Source: Limnanthes douglasii subsp. nivea
Taxonomy: Eukaryota; Streptophyta; Magnoliopsida; Brassicales; Limnanthaceae
Assembly: GCA_036936605.1 (NCBI GenBank)
Contig: JAUPFV010000005.1
Location: forward strand, 74,722,885 to 74,786,884
Direction of reading: 5' to 3'
DNA length: 64,000 nucleotides
Shown here in pieces: positions 24,413-35,514 of this stretch; position 1 is the stretch's first letter; the number at the start of each line of letters is the position of its first letter. The position numbers and the translations under genes are program-made. A model generated the notes under the pieces. The model was not told the DNA's origin. It saw nothing but the letters and a program-made list of their open reading frames with translations, and searched no databases.

Positions 24413-24425
24413 TGGTATCAGAGCC
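24413..24425 (+). promoter_or_regulatory. Primer binding site of the gag-only element
   Basis: TGGTATCAGAGCC is the usual plant copia site complementary to the 3' end of initiator methionine tRNA. It sits two bases after the LTR. Confidence 0.9.
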
Positions 24426-24428
24426 GCA

Positions 24429-25421
24429 ATGTCGAACACGCCAGGACGGGATGATAGTTATGCTAGTGTGGTGAGGGGGAGTGGAGGCATGCAGACAGGA
24501 GTTTCTGGAGGTAGATCTGTCTCGAGGGAAAAATCTCTATCCTTCCAGTACCCAAAACTGTCTGATACAAACTACCAAGTATGGGCTATGCAGATGAAAA
24601 TTTTCATGCGCATCCAGGGAGTTTGGGAAGCAGTGGAGTCAATGGTTGACACACAAACAGACCAACTTGCACTCGCTGTTCTCTACCAAGGATTGAATGA
24701 AGAGACGTTATATCAAATTCTGGATAAAGACACCGCAAAAGGAGTGTGGGATGCGTTGAAAGAGACTCATGTTGGAGCAGATCGTGCTGTTAAAGTCAGA
24801 ACTCAAGCGTTAAGAAGAGAACTAGACAGCATGGACATGGCTGAGAATGAATCCGTTGATGAGTATACCAGAAAGATGACCATGATAGTCGGTAAGATAA
24901 GGTCTCTTGGAGCAAACGTTGACAACAGTTATGTCATCGAAAAATTGCTAAGATCGGTGTCATCAAAATTTATGTCAGTGGCCACAACTATTGAAGAGTT
25001 TGGTGATATCTCCTCAAAGTCTCTAGAAGAAATTATAGGCTCTTTAAAAGCCTTTGAAGATAAGATGACAAAGTTTGAAGAAAAGAAAGGTGTTGAAAAA
25101 ATCTTGTACGCGAAGACAGATATGCAAAACAGGGATCAAGGCAGTCCGAGTAACAGAGAAAGAGGCCTAGGAAATGGAGGAGGCCGAGACAGGGAAAATG
25201 GTCGAGGCAAAAATAATTCCAAGAAGGAAGGTGAGAGACATAAGAAACATGATTCCACCTTTGACATAAAAAAGGTCAAATGTTACAACTGTCATAAATA
25301 TGGTCATTTTGCTGTAAATTGTGGGTACAAGACAGAAAAAAATCTTCACTTAATTCAGCAAGTGGAGGAAGAAGCTACGTTGCTTGCGGCGGAGATAAAC
25401 TTCGATACTTCTGTTAAATGA
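24429..25421 (+). CDS. Intact copia-type Gag protein of the gag-only element
   Basis: The 330-residue ORF starts four bases after the primer site. Residues 35-220 form a UBN2/DUF4219-type copia gag domain (YPKLSDTNYQVWAMQMKIFM, later RRELDSMDMAENESVDEYT). Residues 221-282 are basic and glycine-rich. A zinc knuckle follows at residues 285-298 (CYNCHKYGHFAVNC, C-x2-C-x4-H-x4-C), then an acidic tail. The expected role is virus-like particle and RNA packaging protein. No protease motif follows; the stop is 54 bp before the 3' LTR. It is intact while the neighbouring coding relics are broken. Confidence 0.92.
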   Translation: MSNTPGRDDSYASVVRGSGGMQTGVSGGRSVSREKSLSFQYPKLSDTNYQVWAMQMKIFMRIQGVWEAVESMVDTQTDQLALAVLYQGLNEETLYQILDKDTAKGVWDALKETHVGADRAVKVRTQALRRELDSMDMAENESVDEYTRKMTMIVGKIRSLGANVDNSYVIEKLLRSVSSKFMSVATTIEEFGDISSKSLEEIIGSLKAFEDKMTKFEEKKGVEKILYAKTDMQNRDQGSPSNRERGLGNGGGRDRENGRGKNNSKKEGERHKKHDSTFDIKKVKCYNCHKYGHFAVNCGYKTEKNLHLIQQVEEEATLLAAEINFDTSVK

Positions 25422-25462
25422 GAAGTCAAATTTGAAGATGGATGATCGACTGACTACAAAAT

Positions 25463-25475
25463 TGAGGGAGAGAAA
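25463..25475 (+). other. Polypurine tract of the gag-only element
   Basis: TGAGGGAGAGAAA directly abuts the 3' LTR, as expected for the plus-strand primer. Confidence 0.85.
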
Positions 25476-25753
25476 TGTAAGGTTAAATTATGTAGTCAGG
25501 ATTTCGGAAAAACAGAAACGCCAAACACGGCCTTGATAGATAGGATCAAACGGTTTGAAGCCGTTTTATTCCGTTTATGTTTCAGTTATTCTACAATGTA
25601 ATATATAAGATATTATGTTAGTGAAATGAATTAACCCTTTCACAAAAACTTTGTTGTCTCTGTTTCATTTTTTTAACGCAATCCTACATTCTAAAGAAAC
25701 AGACGGATTAAAATCCTATATTCACACAAATACAGAAGGATTAAAATCCATCA
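25476..25753 (+). repeat. 3' LTR of the gag-only element
   Basis: 278 bp, differing from the 5' LTR by one visible base (GTAGTCAGG against GTAGTTAGG). It is followed by GACCA. Confidence 0.95.
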
Positions 25754-25758
25754 GACCA

Positions 25759-26805
25759 CTCATTCTTTTGTTCTCCCTCCAATGGATTTATCTTAGACTC
25801 ATGCTCTAAGATTTGTAGCTCTGGATCTGTTTGCTTTTCAGAAACCCAATAACAAACTCATTCACTCGCTTCACCTTCTGAAGCTCGTCGGTCTTCATTG
25901 ACCCATAATATAAATTGGAAATCCTCTTCCATAATACGTTCATCTGTACCCGTTCAAATTTTACTCCATAGGGTGTCTATTGACCAAAGGAAATGATGTA
26001 GAATGACCTACTAAAAAATGAAATAAAAATCAATCATACTCAACCAATTGCAAAAGACAACAACAAAACATCGTCTCCAACAAATAGGTTCTTGCCGTTA
26101 CGTCAAAACGGCATCTCCATGTCGAACATTTCATTACCTTCTACAACAGTTGGCCCCACAACTTGCTATTGCCTAGACTACTTCCTAGCATCCATGCCTT
26201 GACCTCAGGTTTCTTTCCGTGTCAAAATCTGTTTAGATACCAAGGAACCACCAACACAGACATCTGTTGTTACCATACAAATATCATGCACAACCTCCTC
26301 TATTCGTCGCTCCTTATGGACATCGTGAGACGGACTAGCCAACCTTTAAGTTCAGTCACCAAGTGTAGAATCAGAGACGGGAGTCAGCGATTCCAATACG
26401 TCACTCCCCAGATTTGGACCTTCAATTCTTTGTTCCCTTACTAAATCAAACTCGAACTTTGCTAACCTCTCAGGGATGCTCGTAAAAACCTCATCAACGA
26501 TAGGCGAGGAGACAAATGCAACAGCCTTAACCATTTTCTGCTTCTTGGCCTCATCACCGTCAACGGAACCAGAGAACTCCCTTCTCATTTTCTCCTCGAC
26601 CCCATACTGCATATCATGCTTTGCTTGGATCTCTAGCGCAGAAGATTTATGCATTTTTTTGAAGTTGGCAGGAGAAATTTTCAACGATGTAAAGGCGTCA
26701 TATCTCTCTGCACACTAGAGCCTTAATGACTCTCGCTCACCCGGATGGGAAATATACTTAGCCAAATCTTTTCATTTCTGATATTTCTTAAAGGCGCAGT
26801 CCAGT
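25759..26805 (-). pseudogene. aORF remnant F, middle part
   Basis: This minus-strand relic lies between the gag-only element and the copia element. A 110-codon open stretch (26352-26684) is Lys/Glu-rich and could correspond to the charged middle of the element 1 aORF, but identity is low. Adding 31432-32455 and 23834-24127 gives about 2.4 kb, close to the length of the element 1 aORF. It could instead be part of an unrelated old gene. Confidence 0.4.
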
Positions 26806-26810
26806 GATTA

Positions 26811-27092
26811 TGAAATAAGTGTTTCCTTAAGTTTAGGAGTTTGACTTGGTATTTCAGTTTCTATATCAGTTTATGTTTCTTTCTGTTTAATAAGACCTAT
26901 TATTTAGGTTCAGTTAATAGTTCATGTAGGAGTCAGTTTAGAAGAGAGTGGATTGTACACGTTATCATGTTGTTTAACGTGGGTTGTTTTCTAGGTGTTT
27001 CAGTTGGTTGTATTGGCTATATATGCCAAGGCTGTTGAATAATAAAATTAAGTTCTTTGTTTTGTAAATTGTGTTCAATACCATATTCATCA
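26811..27092 (+). repeat. 5' LTR of the copia element
   Basis: It begins TGAAATAAG and ends ATTCATCA. The sequence TATATATGCC and an AATAAAATTAAG signal near the end suit LTR polyadenylation. Confidence 0.93.
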
Positions 27093-27094
27093 AA

Positions 27095-27106
27095 TGGTAT
27101 CAGAGC
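27095..27106 (+). promoter_or_regulatory. Primer binding site of the copia element
   Basis: TGGTATCAGAGC, two bases after the LTR; complementary to the initiator methionine tRNA 3' end. Confidence 0.9.
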
Positions 27107-27150
27107 AGATCATTCAAGAGTGTGAGTGAATAAGCTAGTCAATAGTGTGA

Positions 27151-28434
27151 ATGAAAATGGCTGAGGCAAACAGTTTTTCACAGCCATGTATTCCAAGGTT
27201 TGATGGAGATTATGATCATTGGAGTTTACTGATGGAAAACCTCCTCAGGTCGAAGGAGTATTGGAGTGTTGTTCAAGAAGGTTACACAGAGCCAACAGAT
27301 AAAGAGAGAGAGGCTTTAACAGAAGTGCAAAGGAAGGTTCTGGATGATATGAGGTTGAAGGACTTAAAGTCTAAGAACTATCTTTTTAATTCCATTGACA
27401 GGTCCATATTGAGAACAATCACCCAGAAGGATACTGCTAAGCAATTGTGGGACTCGATGAAGGTGAAATACCAAGGAAATGCTCGAGTAAGGCGTGCTCA
27501 ATTGCAAACTCTTCGGAGAGATTTTGAGTTGTTAACCATGAAGCCAAATGAAACAGTCTCCGACTATTTTGGCAGGGTGATGGTAGTGGCGAATGATATG
27601 AGGAATTGTGGTGAAGATATGCAGGACGTGAAGATTGTAGAGAAGATTTTGCGTACTCTTACTGAGAAGTTTAATTATGTTGTGTGTTCAATTGAAGAAT
27701 CAAAGGACATCGATACTCTTTCTGTTGATGCTTTACAAAGCTCACTCTTGGTTCATGAGCAGAAATTTAAGAAGAGTAGCGGCGAAGAACAAGTATTGAA
27801 GGTCGGCTATGATGAAAGAGCAGGTAGAGGAGGTAGGGGATTTGCAGCACGAGGCCGTGGAGGTGGTCGAGGCAGACAAGCATTCAACAGAGCAACCATT
27901 GAGTGTTTTAAGTGTCACAATATTGGACACTATCAGTATGAATGTCCAAAATGGAATAAGCAAACCAATTATGTAGAATGCAAGGAAGAAGAAGAAGAGC
28001 TGTTATTAATGACTCATGTCGAGGATGTGCGGGCAAGGAAAGGCGAGGTTTGGTTTTTAGATTCCGGTTGTTCAAATCACATGAGCGGAGACAAAGAATT
28101 GTTTACAAGCCTAAATGAAAGGTTTAAGCGTTCAGTCAAGCTTGGAAACAATTCGAGGATGGAAGTAGCAGGAAAAGGGGATATTAAGCTTCTTTTGAAT
28201 GGCATGATGTCCACAATTACTGAGGTTTATTACGTTCCTGAGCTTAAAAACAATCTTTTGAGCTTGGGACAACTACAAGAAAAGGGTCTGGCTATACTTA
28301 TCCAAGGAGGCATGTGCAAGATATACCATCCAGAGAAAGGTCTGTTAGTTGAAAGCGAGATGAGCATGAATAGAATGTTCATACTTCCAGCAAATCTTCT
28401 CCGGCTACGCAATCTGAGAATTGTTTATATTTAA
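27151..28434 (+). pseudogene. Copia gag and protease
   Basis: The 427-codon reading has a UBN2-type gag (RFDGDYDHWSLLMENLLRSK, then RRDFELLTMKPNETVSDYF) and an RG-rich linker. A zinc knuckle is at about residues 252-265 (CFKCHNIGHYQYEC). The protease has an intact active site, WFLDSGCSNHMSGD near residue 300. The last codons (from about 28398) leave the family pattern, and the stop at 28432 is reached only because of a frameshift. The proper continuation lies in the next frame and leads into integrase. Confidence 0.9.
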
Positions 28435-30629
28435 GCTCTGTGAACCAGTCTCAATTATGGCATGAACGTTACGGACACTTAAACTACAGGAGTTTGAAAC
28501 TACTTCATGATAAAAAGATGGTGATAGGCTTGCCACATTTTCAAGACACATCAAAGGTATGCGTCGATTGCTTTGAAGGGAAGCAACAAAGAAAGGCAAT
28601 TCCAAAACAGAGTATGTGGAGAGCAAAGGAGGTTCTAGAGCTAATTCATTCAGATATTTGCGGACCAATCAGCCCAGCCTCTAACATTGGTAAGAGATAT
28701 ATATTGTGTTTTATTGATGATTTTAGTCGTAAAGCATGGGCATACTTACTTGCTGAAAAATCTGAAGCTCTAAGTTGCTTCAAGATTTTTAAGACTTTGG
28801 TTGAAAAGCAATCAAACAAGATGATTAAATGCTTAAGGACTGATAGAGGTGGTGAGTTCAATTCCCATGACTTCAACGATTTTTGTAAGGAACATGGTAT
28901 TCAGAGGCAACTTACTACAGCCTACACACCACAGCAGAATGGCGTAGCTGAGCGTAAAAATAGGACAGTCATGAATATGGTAAGATCTATCCTCATAGCA
29001 AAGAAGGTTCCAAAGATCTTCTGGGCGGAAGCAGTGAAATGGACATTTTATGTCCTTAATAGAAGTCCTACATTGGCACTAAAGGATGTTACACCTCAAG
29101 AAGTATGGAGCAGAGAAAAGCCTTCAGTTGCACATTTCCGAACTTGGGGATGCCTTGCTCACGTACACATACCAGAAGCAAAAAGAGGTAAGCTTGACAA
29201 AAGAAGCTATGTTTGCGTTTTATTGGGTTGGAGTGATGAGTCAAAGGGGTACAGGCTGTTTGATCCCAAAACACGTGGAGTTTCTATCAGTAAAGATGTT
29301 GAATTTGAAGAAAATAAAGAATGGGAATGGGGAAAAGGTTACGAAGAACAAGTAGGGGCTGATTTGATGTGGAGTGATGATGAGGATGAAGAAAGTGTCT
29401 TGAGTAAGCCTTGTGACGAGTCTGGTGATGCTGTTGATGGTAACACAAGTGAGAATATAATTGAAGGTGCAAGTTCCAGGGAGGGAAGGATCAGAAAATC
29501 TCCAGCTTATCTCAATGATTATGTCACTGGTGATGGTCTCTCCGAAGAAGAAGACGAGGTAAAGATGGCAGAAATTGCAGAAATTGAAACATCCGACCCA
29601 TCAACGTTCGAGGAAGCAGTAAAAGGCAAACAATGGAGATTAGCTATGGATGCAGAGATAGATGCAATCAGGAGGAATCAAACATGGGAGTTAACCAGTC
29701 TACCAAAGGGGGCAAAGTGCATCGGAGTGAAGTTGGTTTACAAGACCAAATTCAATGAAATCGGAGAAGTAGACAAGTGCAAGGCGCGTTTAGTAGCAAA
29801 AGGTTACTCTCAGAAACATGGGGTAGACTACACGGAAGTATATGCACCAGTTGCGCGAATGGATACAGTAAGGATGATAGTTGCTATGGCTGCTCAAAAT
29901 GGTTGGGAAATTCACCAACTTGATGTTAAGTCAGCTTTTCTACATGGAACACTGAAAGAGGATGTTTATGTACATCAACCAAAGGGATATGTAGTCAAAG
30001 GAAGTGAACAGAAAGTTTACAAGCTCCGCAAAGCGTTGTATGGGTTGAAACAAGCTTCGAGGACATGGTTCAGCCGTATCGAGAAATACTTTCTGAAAGA
30101 AGGCTTTCAAAAGAGTCCAAATGAGGAAACTCTGTTCTTGAAGAAGAATGAAGAAGGTAAAATTCTCATTGTTAGTGTTTATGTTGATGATTTAATATAT
30201 ACTAGCAATGACAATTTAATGATGCAAGAATTCAAGAGTTCTATGCAAGAAGAGTTCGACATGACTGATCTTGGAAAAATGAGATATTTTCTTGGAATAG
30301 AAGTGATGCAAAATTCGGAAGGAATTCATATATCACAACATAAGTATGCAGTAGAATTATTGAGGCGTTTTGGTGTGGAGGAATGCAATGCAGTAAGTAA
30401 TCCAATTGTTCCAGGCAGCAAGATAGATATGGATGAAAATGGAGAAAAAGGGGATGAAACTTTTTATAAGCAGATTATTGGTAGCCTTACATGTCTCACC
30501 AACACAAGACCAGATTTAAAGTTTATTGTAAGTTTGTTAAGTCGTTATATGTCTAGGCCTACAAAGTTACATTTTCTTGCAGTCAAAAGAGTATTAAGGT
30601 ACTTGAAGGGGACTCTAGACTATGGCTGA
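28410..30629 (+). pseudogene. Copia integrase and reverse transcriptase
   Basis: The reading continues from the frameshift without needing a start. The integrase has an HHCC region (HERYGH ... CVDC) and the DDE core: D in HSDICGP, D in RTDRGGEFNS, E in NGVAERKNRT. RT follows with ARLVAKGYSQKHGVDY, QLDVKSAFLHG, KALYGLKQA and the catalytic VYVDDLIY near 30180-30203. It ends at TGA 30627, in the connection before RNase H, where roughly 20 bp seem missing relative to related elements. Confidence 0.9.
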
Positions 30630-31152
30630 ACTGAAAGTGTTCACATATAGTGATTATGCAGGGGATGTTGATGGACGGAAGAGCACTTCAGGTTATGCAT
30701 TTATGATGAGCGGAGGAGCAGTGGCTTGGTCATCTAAGAAGCAATCAGTAGTTGCCCTCTCGACAACAGAGGCAGAATATATAGCTGCTGCTATATGTGC
30801 ATGTCAAGTAATTTGGATGAGAAGAATTTTGCTGGAGATGGAATTTGCGTTGGAGGATAATGTAACTACTATTTTGTGTGACAACATTTCTACAATCAAG
30901 CTGTCAATAAATCAGGTGTTCTATAACAGAAGCAAACACATGGACGTACGATATCATTTCCTGCGTAATCTTGTCAATGATGGAGTTGTGAGGCTAGAAT
31001 ATTGTGGTACACAGGATCAGGTGGCTGACATTATCACAAAACCCCTGAAGAAGGATTCATTCCAGAAGTTTCGAGCAGCGCTTGGCATATGTTCTGCAGC
31101 AGATAAACTAACTTACAATAGTAAGTTGAGTTTAGGGGATGGTATGAAATAA
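30622..31152 (+). pseudogene. Copia RNase H
   Basis: The third frame of the broken polyprotein carries YSDYAGDVDGRKSTSGYAFM, ALSTTEAEYIAAA and SKHMDVRYHFLR, the standard copia RNase H. The stop codon TAA at 31150-31152 falls inside the 3' LTR. Confidence 0.9.
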
Positions 31153-31426
31153 GTGTTTCCTTAAGTTTAGGAGTTTGACTTGGTATTTCAGTTTCTATAT
31201 CAGTTTCTGTTTCTTTCTGTTTAATAAGACCTATTATTTAGGTTCAGTTAATAGTTCATGTAGGAGTCAGTTTAGAAGAGAGTGGATTGTACACGTTATC
31301 ATGTTGTTTAACGTGGGCTGTTTTCTAGGTGTTTCAGTTGGTTGTATTGGCTATATATGCCAAGGCTGTTGAATAATAAAATTAAGTTCTTTGTTTTGTA
31401 AATTGTGTTCAATACCATATTCATTA
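31145..31426 (+). repeat. 3' LTR of the copia element
   Basis: 282 bp, with a terminal CA to TA change, and followed by GATTA. Confidence 0.93.
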
Positions 31427-31431
31427 GATTA

Positions 31432-32455
31432 ATGATATAATTCCACACGGTACGCATCCTCACTCAAACCATAACATCAATTACCAAACCCCCATAAATG
31501 AATTTATCACCAACCGCAATAAACGTTTTCCATAGAACAACTTATTTTCACCTTCTTTTTCTTATCTTGGGCCTCCAACCATAAATTCGTCTTGATGAGC
31601 ACCCCTTAAATGCAGATTTTTGTGAGGAATTCGCCTTTCCTTACCTTTTGAATACAAGGAATTTCTCATTTCTCACAACCACCAGATCAACCGATTGACT
31701 AACTTCCTCATTTCAACTGAAAACACAAGCATCTACATCCCTATACGAATAAGAACATACAAAATCCTCACACTGCCAAAATTTATCTTTTATAAATGTG
31801 CTTGGGACAAGAAATTTCCTGAATTTCTTCAAAAAACTCTTCTACATAAGACATCATCATCGTATACGACACCTTGGCATTCTCTAATAAGGGCTTATAA
31901 TCGGGATCCACAACTACAAACATTAATCAATCAATCAAATCAAATCAAATCCACCTCAATCACAATTTAGAAAAAAAAAACCAATCCTTATAAGTTTAAT
32001 CATAACTTTGGATTGCCAATTATGAGAGCAAGTCATTTCCAACTTAGAACATTCCCACTAGTTAGATACATATACAAATTGATTCTTACGTATCTTATTA
32101 AAATTCGGAAGATCTTCCAACAATTTATACAAAACGATCAGTGGCAATATGGAAATAGAAGCTTCCTAAACTGATGACGCCATGCAATAATATTGGCAAA
32201 AAGTACCCTCAAGGAGTTAGGGACCAGTTGAGATGCACATAATTTCGTTTTTCTGGAAAAAAGTAGTCTGTCTAGACTAAGAGGAGATCGTATACCATGA
32301 TCAAACATGTACATAAAAAACAAAACTTCATTCTCCATGTTGTAAAAATGAGTCTCACCCTCACTCGGGAAGCGTGTAATAACCTCTACGAGAATACACA
32401 AGTGTGACTTTATCACCCTCACTTGGCCATGTTTGAGATGGCTCCACACAATCAC
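31432..32455 (-). pseudogene. aORF remnant F, N-terminal part
   Basis: The open stretch 32138-32455 (minus) aligns by eye with the N-terminal aORF domain of element 1: FMYMFDHGIRSPL against FTELFNWGLRFPL, and KLCASQLVPNS against KLCPSQLSPNG. Below 32138 the reading is broken by stops. It is the upstream half of the relic interrupted by the copia element. Confidence 0.6.
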
Positions 32456-32500
32456 AAATCTACAGTGGAATTTACGGAGGCAGTTATATAAATATATATG

Positions 32501-32775
32501 TTATTAAATTACTATACAATTATCACAAAAATGGCTCAAGTAAAGAATATATGTGAAAGAAAAACTTAAATGAACACATGATTTAACGTGGTTCAACAAT
32601 TGTTTACGTCCACGGGCGTCGCCAGAAAAAAGAGTTTCACAATGATAGAAAAGGTTACAGATTTCGGATTGTGTTTTGTGTAGTCCTAGTAGTCTATTTA
32701 TAGGGAATTAATAGACTTACTAAACAATGGACTTAATGGGCTCATACCATAAAACTAACAACGATATTGTCACAC
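32501..32775 (-). repeat. 3' LTR of copia I copy 1
   Basis: It starts TGTTATTAAATTAC on the plus strand and aligns with the 275-bp LTRs of copy 2 (shared ACGTCCACGGGCG and AAAGAGTTTCAC segments). The inner end is approximate because the sequences diverge there. Confidence 0.75.
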
Positions 32776-32980
32776 CACTCATTTGTACTGCCGAACACAA
32801 TACACTGTCAAGGCACAATATCACTATCACAGACACAAAACTGTACTGCCGGACACATTACACTGTCAAGGCACTATTCGACTCATTCACAACAAATCTT
32901 CCCCTTGAGGCGAATATCATTTCTTCAGTATCAACAAAGAAACTTCTCTTATTCTGACTCACCAAATGCTCTTAAGGCAT

Positions 32981-33238
32981 TCACTTTATACTGCGAACAC
33001 CAATCCAGTTTAGGCACTCCCTAAACTTTCGAACTGATACTGCCTTGGTCATTATATCTGCTGGAGATTCAATCTCTTCCCCCATAGCACCAATCCATCG
33101 ATCTGTCTCTAAACTCGCTATAGCTTCTCTGTAGCTACTAGGTTCCTGCATCTCAAGTTGTTCTGCAACTGACAGAGCATATGCAACTAGATTCGCATAC
33201 CTTTTTGGAAGTGTAATATCTATTCTTTCTCTGCCCAA
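32981..33238 (-). pseudogene. Copia I copy 1, RT N-terminus fused to polyprotein C-terminus
   Basis: An 85-codon frame reads through WIGAMGEEIES directly into PADIMTKAVSVRKFRECLNW. The first part is the beginning of copia RT and the second is the last 30 residues after RNase H. Everything between is deleted without loss of frame. Copy 2 keeps RNase H but also lacks RT. Confidence 0.85.
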
Positions 33239-33441
33239 TGTTGTGCTATAAGGTTATTGTTCTGGTTCAGGCGCTTCATCGTCACTATCATCTGATGCTG
33301 ATGCTTCACCTCCTGATTTTGGATCTACCTCAGAACCACTTGAATTATTGGACCTGCTAGGAACTGTTTCTACTTCAAGCTCCACCTGTTTACTCACAAC
33401 CAATCCTGATTCGACCATTTCTCCTACTTCCTTCTGACTGT

Positions 33442-34240
33442 CTATCGAAGCAACTCATTAAAAATAACGTCCCTACTGATGAGAAAACCTGGAGACTTTG
33501 GAGAGGTACACCATAACTTATATCCCTTCACTCCAGTAGCACATCCTAGAAATATGAACCTCTTTTCCCTCGGCTCAAGCTTACAATCTCTCACATGAGC
33601 ATACGCAGGACAACCGAACACCCTCAAATGTTCATAATTAGCCGACGATCCAGACCAAATCTCAAAAGGAGTTTTACAATCAATAGCCATTGATGGAGAC
33701 CGATTCACCAAGTAACACGCTGTATTGATAGCTTCAGCCCAAAAATCCTTTCCCACACCGGAATGCGAGAGCATACTTCGTGCCTTATCACAAAATGTTT
33801 TGTTCTCTTGTTCTGCGACTCCATTCTGTTGTGGTGTTCTAGAACAAGTGCGGTGACGCACTATTCCCTCAACTTCGCAGAACTCGTTGAACTCACAATT
33901 GCAATATTCTAAACCATTATATGTCCTAAGACGTTTGATTTTTCTTCCTGTTTGCTTCTCAATCATCGTCTTCTATTTGAAAAAGGTTGAATATGCCTCA
34001 TCTTTCGTTTTCTTAAACGTAAACCCACACCATCCTTGAATAATCATCAATCAAACTTATGTAGTATCTGGCTCCGCTCTTAGATGGAATTATGTTTGGA
34101 CCCCAAAGATCTGAGTGAATGTAGTCCAATGTCCCTTTAGTCTTTCTTACAGCAGATTTTCTGAATTTGACTCTAGTTTGTTTACCAAACACACAGTGCT
34201 CACAAAATCCCAATGATTTTTCTTTATACCCTTTCAACAA
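33442..34240 (-). pseudogene. Copia I copy 1, integrase
   Basis: The zinc-region end (CEHCVFGKQTRVKF) and the first D (IHSDLWGP) are in 34013-34240. The core is in 33442-33966, with LRTYNGLEYC where the catalytic D has become Y (copy 2 has LRTDNGLEYC) and E in NGVAEQENKT. A frameshift separates the two parts near 33970-34010. Confidence 0.85.
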
Positions 34241-35129
34241 ATCTCGTTCCCAAAACAGCTAATCCTCTGTCACTCATGTGACCAAGACACCAATGACACA
34301 ACTTATTTTGATCTTTCCTACTTTGGCTATTACTCCCTGATGATGCTACTGCAGCATTGCCCATAACAAAACTCCCCTGAAGAATGTAAAGACCCTTCTG
34401 CAAACTGCCTTTCATGTATACCATTGAGCCTTTTATCACTTTGATTACACCGTCTTCTGCACGGTACTTGTAACCCCGAGGGTCTAGAGTCCCAAGAGAA
34501 ATCAGGTTTCTCTTTAACTCATGAACATGCCAGTACGTCAAGATTCTAACAACCCCGTCAAACATTCGGATTTTGACGTTACCAATACCACCAACAGTCA
34601 ACGAATGATTGTTCCCTAAATAGATAGTTCCCTACATTGGCTTGTACGTATCGAACCACTGCTTGAACTGACATATGTGATATGTAGCGCCAGTATCGAG
34701 TACCCAAGAGTTTTTCCCAAAGTCTGAACTCACGGATAATACATATCATCTACCACTGTTTTCACTATCGTTGGAATCGTTGACACTTTCAACAATGTTT
34801 GCTGCATTTTCATTTTGATTTCCCTTCTTACCATTCAGTTTCGGACAATCTCTCCGATAATGACCCTGCTCACCGTATTCATAACAGTTTGAGTGCTTTA
34901 CCCTTGACTTGGACCTCCAGTTCTTCATTCTTAAAAAACTCGCTTTGCTTCCAAATCTTCCCCTAGTCATAAGACCTTCCCCTTCAGCTTGATTGTCTGG
35001 CTGCAACTGTCTCATCTCCTTTGATTTCAGTGCCCCTTTGACATCTGATAGCAATAACTTATCATTACCATACATAATGGTATCTAAGAACTTTTCATAA
35101 GGAGCTGGTAACGATCTCAATACAAACAA
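34224..35129 (-). pseudogene. Copia I copy 1, gag C-terminus and protease region
   Basis: Gag residues run to a zinc knuckle CYEYGEQGHYRRDC whose second cysteine is replaced by tyrosine. A protease region with stops follows (34600-34740), then the conserved post-protease region with VHELKRNLISLGTLD. Confidence 0.8.
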
Positions 35130-35139
35130 AGTTTGATCG

Positions 35140-35510
35140 TTATCCTTTTATATTGATATCTATGTTCTCGAAGTCCATTATAATTGATTTAAAATTATCT
35201 AAGTGCTATGTTATGGACATACCTTATTTCAACCTGAAATCATACAAACGTTTCTTCAAGTATAATCGGTTTACTACTGATTTATCTGAGTAAAAAGATC
35301 TCCTAAATTTTTCCATGCGCATGCAGCAGTCTTCTCACCACTAATCTCGCGAAGCCCATTGTCTTTCACACGCATTAAAATCCAGCACAAATCCCTTTCT
35401 TGAAGATCTTGTTTCTCCTCTTTTTTCATCTCTTCTTGTTTCTCCTCTTGTTCCATCTCTTCTTGTTTCTCCTCTTCTTTCATCTCTTCTTGTTTCTCCT
35501 CTTCTTTCAT
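35140..35510 (-). pseudogene. Copia I copy 1, gag N-terminal part with repeat expansion
   Basis: The reading contains gag segments (CWILMRVKDNGLREI and LYLKKRLYDF) preceded by four copies of a nine-residue unit KQEEMKEEE. The repeat is a 27-bp minisatellite and looks like a local expansion. Confidence 0.65.
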
Positions 35511-35514
35511 CTCT
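35407..35514. repeat. 27-bp minisatellite in copia gag, four units
   Basis: The unit TCTTGTTTCTCCTCTTCTTT plus CATCTCT repeats in phase, preserving the frame of the minus-strand gag reading. Confidence 0.9.

Larger units (their letters stand above)
24128..25758 (+). mobile_element. Gag-only LTR retrotransposon (TR-GAG type) with target-site duplication
   Basis: Two 278-bp LTRs (24133-24410 and 25476-25753) begin TGTAAGG and end CCATCA. I see a single difference between them (T/C near position 22). They flank a primer site, one intact 330-codon gag ORF and a purine-rich tract. The 5-bp target duplication GACCA lies at 24128-24132 and 25754-25758. Total element length is 1621 bp, with no protease, RT or integrase. 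This matches the published TR-GAG class (terminal-repeat retrotransposon with GAG domain). Near-identical LTRs and an open ORF point to recent transposition using enzymes supplied by another copia element. Confidence 0.92.
26806..31431 (+). mobile_element. Ty1/copia LTR retrotransposon with GATTA target-site duplication
   Basis: The 282-bp LTRs (26811-27092 and 31145-31426) show three visible differences. The target duplication GATTA is at 26806-26810 and 31427-31431. A TGGTATCAGAGC primer site follows the 5' LTR. Internal order is gag, protease, integrase, RT, RNase H, which is the copia order. Two lesions break the polyprotein: a frameshift near 28400 and a small loss with frameshift near 30615. 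It inserted in an older antisense aORF remnant, whose halves are 25759-26805 and 31432-32455. Confidence 0.95.

Noticed and set aside
24413..24425. Repeated TGGTATCAGAGC strings as tRNA gene fragments
   Set aside because: At 24413, 27095, 43105 and (minus) 42795-42810 and 46110-46127 they sit directly after LTR ends, so they are primer binding sites; no tRNA cloverleaf surrounds them.
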